64,000 nt of DNA from Cherax quadricarinatus. Taxonomy: Eukaryota > Arthropoda > Malacostraca > Decapoda > Parastacidae. Shown here piece by piece: positions 58,020 to 64,000 of the stretch. The notes under the pieces were generated by a model. That model had not been told where the DNA came from. It saw only the letters and a program-made list of their open reading frames with translations, and did not search any database. Every line of letters starts with the position of its first letter. Within the stretch, counting starts at the first letter, position 1. The stretch covers positions 1,753,392 through 1,817,391 of the forward strand of contig NC_091369.1 in the NCBI RefSeq assembly GCF_038502225.1, read 5' to 3'. The position numbers and the translations under genes were made by a program.

Positions 58020-59898
58020 TTAGTAAAGCTACAATTCAATATTTGTATTAACTTCCTCAGTTACTCATAAAAGATCTATTATAGCAAGTAATTAATCGTG
58101 ATCAATTTATATACGTGATACCTCAAGGCAGCTCACTCTGAACATGCTAATTACGTTATCATTTATACACATTACATAGATTATATTAATGGGAGAGCAC
58201 TAAACCTACATGTAAGGGTCGTACAACACCTGAAGAAATGGAAGACTATAAGGTTGTATCCAAGGGAGGACAATTATGTAACCAAGGGACTTGGTCCTTG
58301 GTTTCTGAATTCATTTAGTGGAGTTTCTCGGTCTTTCTCGAGTCGTTACATCAACGTCCGTTAAGTCGAGGGGTTAATTTCTATTCAAAATTGTTTTGTG
58401 GATATTACTATTGCAACTTTCTGCAATTTAACCTCCATGTGATCCAAATCCTACTTTATTTACAGTAGTTTTCTGAGTAAAACAGCAGACTTAAAATTTA
58501 GTTTTTAAACAGTTAAAAAATGAAGTGAAAATCGTACATAAATAAAAGCAAACTGTCATTAATTGAAAAGACAGACAGGGAGTTATCCGCTGCTCAAAAA
58601 AAAAAAATAAATAAATAAAAAATAAAATAAAGAAAATTTGACTGGTCAATTGTCAATGTTTGTACCCGCATGTTATATTTTACATATAGTGTCCCTCTTC
58701 CTCTAGCAGTACACAGGTATCTAGCAGCTGGTAGAGTTGTGTCGTACACGAAAGCAATGACTCCAAACAGAATTTTGTAATATTTTTAATATAATCTAAT
58801 AAATAAACAGATGTTTTATTTTCCATGGTATACAAATGTTACAAGGCTAGGTTAAGTTTCTCTGTCACCTTCACGTAAACAGAACAGACGATGTGATCTA
58901 TTCCCTTTATTGAAACAGAATAGACAATGTGTGCTATTTCCTTCATGGAAAGCGTGTATTATTACAGTAGCTGCACCTACACTTTTTATTTAGTGACTTG
59001 TGGATTTGTAAAAAGGACTATCTTTAATTATTATATGCACCAAACCCATAAGGGCCACACAGATCCTTATGAATGGAAGATAATGATTGAATTATGTGAG
59101 TAAATTACCCACATGAGGTTTACCTGAATTACTACGTGCAAGTAATTTGGGTGAGATAAGTGGGACTTAAGTCATAGTAAGTCACAGGACTAACTCCCTC
59201 GATGCCCACTTTCGCCAATCTCACAAAAAGCTAGACCTGACATTAAATTAGTATTTACAATATTAAAACCAGTTACTCTGGTAAATTAAAATTGTAGACT
59301 GTATATGATTAGCTTGCTGGGTACACAAGAAATTCGTAATACCAGTCACCATTTAATTACTGTAGATGGATCACACCACAATACCGGCCTGACACCTAGA
59401 TCCTACACTGACCAGCTAGAGATCTAAATGCAAGGACTAATGGCACACTTCCCTGTGAGTGATGTTCGTATCCCTTCCGCCATACACTCGTAATTCTTGA
59501 GGTCCTGCAAATTTCCTGTCCCAACTCTTCAGCAGGGGACATTAACATGGGTTCCTATTACAAATTCAGGCCGAAACCCCCAATTTGGCTCGGAAGACGT
59601 GGAATTATTAGCTGAATTTTCTGCGACAACCAGTGCTCACAAATTACAAATGGCGTCCCCCTTGGCGTCACTCCCCGGCTGTTCCACATCCGCTCCTCAC
59701 TCGAAATATCTCAAGGGGTCCAAACAGCATCACATTTAATACGCATATTTTTCAAATTTAAACATGCTCAATTTAGGAAAATTCAAAATTTTCCACAATG
59801 AGGTTTGATCCGAGAAAGGGGAGGGTAGCTCAAACTTTAATCAAGAGCCCTTCACCAGCCTCAAGGCAACTCATGTGAACGGTAAGACTGACATGCAA
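58020..59898. other. intergenic sequence right of the XKR gene
   Basis: AT-rich. Degraded copies of the 'aacctacatgtaagggtcgt' / 'atcaagagcccttcaccagc' dispersed repeat lie at about 58,190-58,290, 59,030-59,110 and 59,800-59,880. An 80-residue plus ORF at 59,497 has no recognisable feature. Nothing else was seen. Confidence 0.45.
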
Positions 59899-59966
59899 GT
59901 ACTCACCTATTTGTGTTTGCAGGGGTCGAATCATAGCTCCTGGCCCCACCTCTTCACTGATTGCTA

Positions 59967-61556
59967 CTAGGTCCTCTCTCTCCCTGCTCCATGAGCTTTA
60001 TCATACCTCGCCTTAAAACTACGTATGGTTCCCGCCTCCACTATGTCACTTTCTAGGCAATTATTCCATGGCTTGACTACTCTATGACTGAAGAAATACT
60101 TCCTAACATCCCTTTGATTCATCTGAGTCCTCAAATTCCAATTGTGACCTCTTGTGTCTGTGTCCCATCTCTGGAACATCCTGTCTTTGTCCACCTCGTC
60201 TACTCCGTGCAGTATTTTATATGTCGTTATCATGTCTCCCCTGACCCTCCTGGCCTCCAGTGTCGTAAGGCCGATTTCCCTCAACCTTTCTTCATAGGAC
60301 AATCCCCGTAGCTCTGGGACTACTCTTGTTGCAAACCTTTGCACTTTCTCTAATTTCTTGACGTGCTTGACTAGGTGTGGATTCCAAACTGGTGCTGCAT
60401 ACTCCAGTATGGGCCTGACGTAAATGGTATACAGAGTCTTGAACGAATTCTTACTGAGGTATCGGAACGCTATCCGTAGGTTTGCCAGGCGCCCGTATGC
60501 TGCAGCAGTTATCTGATTGATGTGCGCCTCAGGAGATATGCTCGGTGTTATACTCACCCCCAGATCTTTTTCCTTGAGTGAGGTTTGCAGACTTTGGCCA
60601 TCTAAACTATATTGTGTCTGCGGTCTTCTTTGCCCTTCCCCAATCTTCATGACTTTGCATTTGGCAGGGTTAAACTCAAGGAGCCAGTTGCTGGACCAGG
60701 CTTGTAGCCTGTCCAGGTCTCTTTGTAGTCCTGCCTGATCCTTATCTGATTTGATTCTTCTCATTAACTTCACATCATCCGCAAACAAGGACACTTCTGA
60801 GTCTATCCCTTCCGTTATGTCATTCACATATACCAAGAACAGCACAGGTCCTAGGACTGACCCCTGTGGAACCCCGCTTGTCACAGGCACCCACTCTGAC
60901 ACCTCGTCACGTACCATGACTCGTTGTTGCCTCCCTGTCAGGTATTCTCTGATCCATTGCAGTGCCTTTCCTGTTATGTGTGCCTGATCCTCTAGCTTTT
61001 GCAGTAACCTCTTGAGAGGAACTGTGTCGAAGGCCTTCTTGCAGTCCAAAAAAATGCAGTCGATCCACCCCTCTCTCTCTTGTCTTACTTCTGTCACCTT
61101 GTCATAAAACTCTAGTAGGTTTGTGACACAGGATTTTCCCTCCCTGAAACCGTGCTGGTTGTCAATTATACACTTGTTTCTTTCCATGTGCTCCACCACT
61201 CTCCTCCTGATGATCCTCCCTCTGTCTTTCCTGAGGATTTGATATCCGGATGGAAAGATTGAATCTGTTATTATTCTGGTGAGTTTTGTTTCTGTGAGTG
61301 CTATTATGTCTGGGGATGTCTCCTTGATTCTTTCGTGCCACTCCTCATACTTATTTGTTATTCCATCTGCATTTGTATACCACACCTTCAACTTCTTTTC
61401 TAAGATTGTGGTCTGGAAGGTGTATTGGGGTTGGGGAAGTGGGAGACCTGATAAGGAACTGGGGTTGGGGAAGTGGGAGACCTGATAAGGAACTATGGGT
61501 GGTTGCTGCGGGGGTGGAGTTTGTAATGCAGTGGGTGGGGGCACTGCATGTGGCAT
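59967..61556 (-). pseudogene. CR1-like LINE ORF2 with in-frame endonuclease-RT deletion
   Basis: 529 residues. Residues 52-112 are the start of the endonuclease (KVWYTNADGITNKYEEWHER, DIIALTETKL, SGYQILRKDR). From 113 on the sequence is reverse transcriptase (GRIIRRRVVEHMERNK). It has LDCKKAFDTV at 170-179, SGVPQGSVLGPVLF near 227 and the catalytic FADD at about 258. It ends with RGHNWNLRTQMNQRDVRKYF and SFKARYDKAHGAGRERT. Most of the endonuclease, including its catalytic His end, and the N-terminal RT blocks are deleted. Yet the frame stays open. Overall it cannot encode a working element. Confidence 0.9.
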
Positions 61557-62395
61557 GGGTGTTTTGGTTTAGTGTTTGGTTGCACTGGGGTTGACCTGGT
61601 TGGGAGGCTTCTATAGGAAGTTGTGAGGGAGGCTGTATTTGATCTTGCTGTGTCTGGGATCTCCTGTCTGTCTTCTCCATCCCCTCTCTTTCCTCCTTTC
61701 GCCTTTGTACCATCTCTCTTTGTTTCTGCCTTTCTGCTTGTGTTCTGTCGCGGTCGAGATACACCTTCCTGTATGCCGGCATGTCCCTTAATCGTGCTTT
61801 CTCCTGCAGGATCCTGTTCCGAGTCGAATCTGCCTTGAAGGTCACTTTCACTGGCCGGGTTCTTTTTTTTACAAACCCCCCTATTCTCCGAAAATTTTCC
61901 AGCTGGGTCATGTCGTCTTCTCCTATTGCTTTCATGATGCTTTCAATTGTTTTTTTCCCTTGTTTTCTTGCTTCATATGTTTCCCCTTCAGCTTCCTGTA
62001 GCCCATACACAAAGACTGACCTCACCCTTTCATTCTCCCGCTGCATATCCCTGTGTATCCCCTCATTCAATTTGATTTCCTCCATTGCAGCTTTCCTTTT
62101 TTTCAGTTTCACTAGCTAATGTACTTGGGCTCAGTGGCCTGTCATTTTCCCTTCTCGGCTTTCCCTGGGCTCTGCTGTGGTCTGTTAGGGCCTCCACATA
62201 TAGCTTAGCTCTTTCATTTACTACAGTCTCCACTGATTGAGCTTCTACATGCAGTTTTGCTCCTTCTTTCCCTACAGTCCCCTTATTTGTGGCTGAGGTA
62301 GCAGTCTCTGTTGTCAATCCCAAAATGTTTAGTTCTCTAGGCTGTTTCAGATTTTTCAGTTCCTCTTCTAAACTCTGTATCCTGGCCTCTGCTGT
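61351..62395 (-). pseudogene. CR1-like LINE ORF1 (coiled coil and RRM-like), frameshifted
   Basis: The minus strand reads a coiled-coil start (AEARIQSLEEELKNLKQPRE), then ASETEKK. It shifts frame at an A run near 62,100 into KAAMEEIKLNEGIHRDMQRE, then VRSVFVYGLQEAEG and FRRIGGFVKKRTRPVKVTFK. This resembles the RNA-recognition fold of LINE ORF1 proteins, which coat the element's RNA. The C-terminus is Gln/Pro/Thr-rich and overlaps the start of ORF2. A 30-base direct duplication lies at about 61,433-61,496. Confidence 0.78.
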
Positions 62396-64000
62396 GTGTG
62401 TGTGTGTGTACTCACCTATTTGTGGTTGCAGGGGTCGAGTCTTAGCTCCTGGCCCCGCCTCTTCACCGGTTGCTACTGGGCCCTCTCTCTCCCCGCTCCA
62501 TGAGCTTTATCAAACCTCGTCTTAAAACTGTGTATGGTTCCTGCCTCCACTACGTCATTTTCTAGGCTATTCCACTGCCTTACAACTCTATGACTGAAGA
62601 AATACTTCCTAATATCTCTCTGACTCATTTGTGTCTTCAACTTCCAATTGTGGCCTCTTGTTTCTGTGTCCCCTCCCTGGAACATCCTGTCTTTGTCCAC
62701 CTTGTCTATTCCATGCAGTATTTTATATGTCGTTATCATGTCTCCCCTGACCCTCCTGTCCTCCAGTGTCGTCAGGCCGATTTCCCTTAATCTTTCTTCA
62801 TAGGACATTCCCCTTAGCTCTGGAACTAACCTTGTGGCAAACCTTTGTACTTTCTCTAGTTTCTTGACGTGCTTTATCAAGTGCGGGTTCCAAACAGGTG
62901 CTGCATACTCCAGTATGGGCCTGACATACACGGTGTACAGTGTCTTGAACGATTCCTTACTAAGGTATCGGAATGCTGTTCTCAGGTTTGCCAGGCGCCC
63001 ATATGCTGCAGCAGTTATCTGATTGATGTGTGCTTCCGGAGACATGCTTGGTGTTATACTCACCCCAAGATCTTTCTCCTTGAGTGAGGTTTGCAGTCTT
63101 TGGCCACCTAGCCTATACTCTGTCTGTGGTCTTCTGTGCCCTTCCCCTATCTTCATGACTTTGCATTTGGCAGGATTAAATTCGAGAAGCCATTTGCTGG
63201 ACCAGGTGTCCAGTCTGTCCAGGTCTCTCTGAAGTCCTGCCTGGTCCTCATCAGATTTAATTCTCCTCATTAACTTCACATCATCTGCAAACAGGGACAC
63301 TTCTGAGTCTAACCCTTCCATCATGTCGTTCACATATACCAAAAATAGCACTGGTCCTAGGACCGACCCCTGTGGGACCCCGCTCGTCACAGGTGCCCAC
63401 TGTGATACATCATTACGTACCATGACTCGTTGTTGCCTCCCTGTCAGGTATTCTCTGATCCATTGCAGTGCCCTTCCTGTTATATGCGCTTGATGCTCTA
63501 GCTTCTGCACTAATCTCTTGTGAGGAACTGTGTCAAAGGCCTTCTTGCAGTCCAAGAAGATGCAATCAACCCACCCCTCTCTCTCGTGTCTTACTTCTGT
63601 TATTTTATCATAAAACTCCAGAAGGTTTGTGACACAGGATTTGCCTTCCGTGAATCCGTGCTGGTTGGCATTTATACTCTTGTTCCGTTCCAGGTGCTCC
63701 ACCACTCTCCTCCTGATAATCTTCTCCATAATTTTGCATACTATACACGTCAATGACACAGGTCTATAGTTTAGTGCCTCTTTTCTGTCTCCTTTTTTAA
63801 AAATTGGAACTACATTTGCCATCTTCCATACCTCAGGTAGTTGCCCAGTTTCCAGGGACGTGTTGAAGATTGTGGTTAGTGGCACGCACAACATATCTGC
63901 TCCCTCTCTAAGGACCCACGGGGAGATGTTGTCCGGTCCCATTGCCTTTGAGGTATTGATGTCCCTTATGCAGTTTCTTCACCTCCTCTTCATCTGTATG
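62396..64000 (-). mobile_element. CR1-like LINE copy Y (3' part, runs off the right edge)
   Basis: Its 3' end is a (CA)n tail (62,396-62,408 on this strand) after the AAATAGGTGAGTACAC end of the 3' UTR. The coding part extends past 64,000. It lies head to tail with copy X, joined inside the ORF1 region of X. Confidence 0.88.
62473..63942 (-). CDS. CR1-like LINE reverse transcriptase (ORF2, C-terminal part)
   Basis: 489 residues of RT and the region behind it: MGPDNISPWVLREGADMLCV, FKKGDRKEALNYRPVSLTCI, LDCKKAFDTVPHKRLVQKLE, SGVPQGSVLGPVLFLVYVND, the catalytic FADDVKLM, and RPILEYAAPVWNPHLIKHV. The end is RRVRGDMITTYKILHG and KYFFSHRVVRQWNSLE. It is intact within this span. At about 63,965 a one-base insertion shifts the frame between EEEVKKL and IRDINTSKAMGPDN, so the Met at 63,942 is not the native start. 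Confidence 0.9.
   Translation of the reverse strand: MGPDNISPWVLREGADMLCVPLTTIFNTSLETGQLPEVWKMANVVPIFKKGDRKEALNYRPVSLTCIVCKIMEKIIRRRVVEHLERNKSINANQHGFTEGKSCVTNLLEFYDKITEVRHEREGWVDCIFLDCKKAFDTVPHKRLVQKLEHQAHITGRALQWIREYLTGRQQRVMVRNDVSQWAPVTSGVPQGSVLGPVLFLVYVNDMMEGLDSEVSLFADDVKLMRRIKSDEDQAGLQRDLDRLDTWSSKWLLEFNPAKCKVMKIGEGHRRPQTEYRLGGQRLQTSLKEKDLGVSITPSMSPEAHINQITAAAYGRLANLRTAFRYLSKESFKTLYTVYVRPILEYAAPVWNPHLIKHVKKLEKVQRFATRLVPELRGMSYEERLREIGLTTLEDRRVRGDMITTYKILHGIDKVDKDRMFQGGDTETRGHNWKLKTQMSQRDIRKYFFSHRVVRQWNSLENDVVEAGTIHSFKTRFDKAHGAGRERAQ

Larger units (their letters stand above)
59899..62395 (-). mobile_element. CR1-like LINE copy X, with internal deletion
   Basis: On the minus strand the order is ORF1 (62,395 to about 61,360), ORF2 (61,556-59,967) and a 3' UTR ending AAATAGGTGAGTACTTG near 59,899. 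The 5' end is cut at 62,395 by the 3' tail of copy Y. ORF1 has one frameshift and ORF2 has lost most of the endonuclease and the front of the RT. Confidence 0.87.

Noticed and set aside
59497..59739. 80-residue plus ORF right of the XKR gene
   Set aside because: No domain, no splice context and no homology pattern recognised. Consistent with chance.

Overview
This is a eukaryotic, intron-rich, repeat-dense window, most likely from a decapod crustacean. That assignment is an inference. It rests on two arthropod-style split genes, abundant RTE-like and CR1-like LINEs, a BEL/Pao retrotransposon, Tigger- and piggyBac-like DNA elements, long (AT)n tracts, and dispersed repeats of a kind I associate with crayfish and shrimp genomes. 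No bacterial gene organisation, rRNA, functional tRNA gene or CRISPR array is visible.

Two host genes can be reconstructed exon by exon. (1) On the minus strand, from 32,639 down to 3,799, sixteen internal exons of a large coiled-coil protein join with consistent phases, apart from one gap. The 5'-most exons follow the post-EF-hand region of ninein/ninein-like centrosomal proteins. The 5' (EF-hand) and 3' ends are not seen. (2) On the plus strand, from 50,145 to 57,671, nine exons give a complete XK-related (XKR, scramblase-family) multi-pass membrane protein of 437 residues, or 451 if a phase-compatible upstream exon at 44,737 is used. Tandem polyadenylation signals follow. If the 5' end of the ninein gene lies beyond 64 kb, the XKR gene is nested in one of its introns on the opposite strand.

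The rest is mostly mobile DNA, by region. 1-1,024: 5'-truncated RTE LINE, near-identical to part of the intact copy at 28,680-31,998. 2,196-3,264: piggyBac-like element with TTAA duplications. 9,162-9,587: TA-flanked MITE. 9,961-11,020: RTE fragment carrying a 150-bp foldback insertion with a 12-bp target duplication. 11,906-13,345: head-to-tail SINE-like array with (AT)n spacers. 13,413-15,756: nearly intact Tigger transposon. 17,745-19,650: jockey/CR1-like LINE fragment split by a second Tigger-type element. 19,915-22,510: older RTE fragments. 24,434-25,636: two MITEs. 33,249-40,355: decayed BEL/Pao element with LTRs. 41,190-42,880: old LINE relics. 47,914-48,860: LINE 3' end and a TIR element embedded in (AT)n. 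54,481-57,313: several large foldback repeats inside XKR introns. 59,899-64,000: two CR1-like LINEs arranged head to tail.

The most unusual signals are four. First, foldback repeats carry a hammerhead-ribozyme-like core (CTGANGA, hairpin, GAAAC). Second, a 25-bp minisatellite copies the 5' splice site of an XKR exon about thirteen times. Third, tRNA-like heads occur as inverted duplicates. Fourth, several nested insertions have exact, readable junctions.
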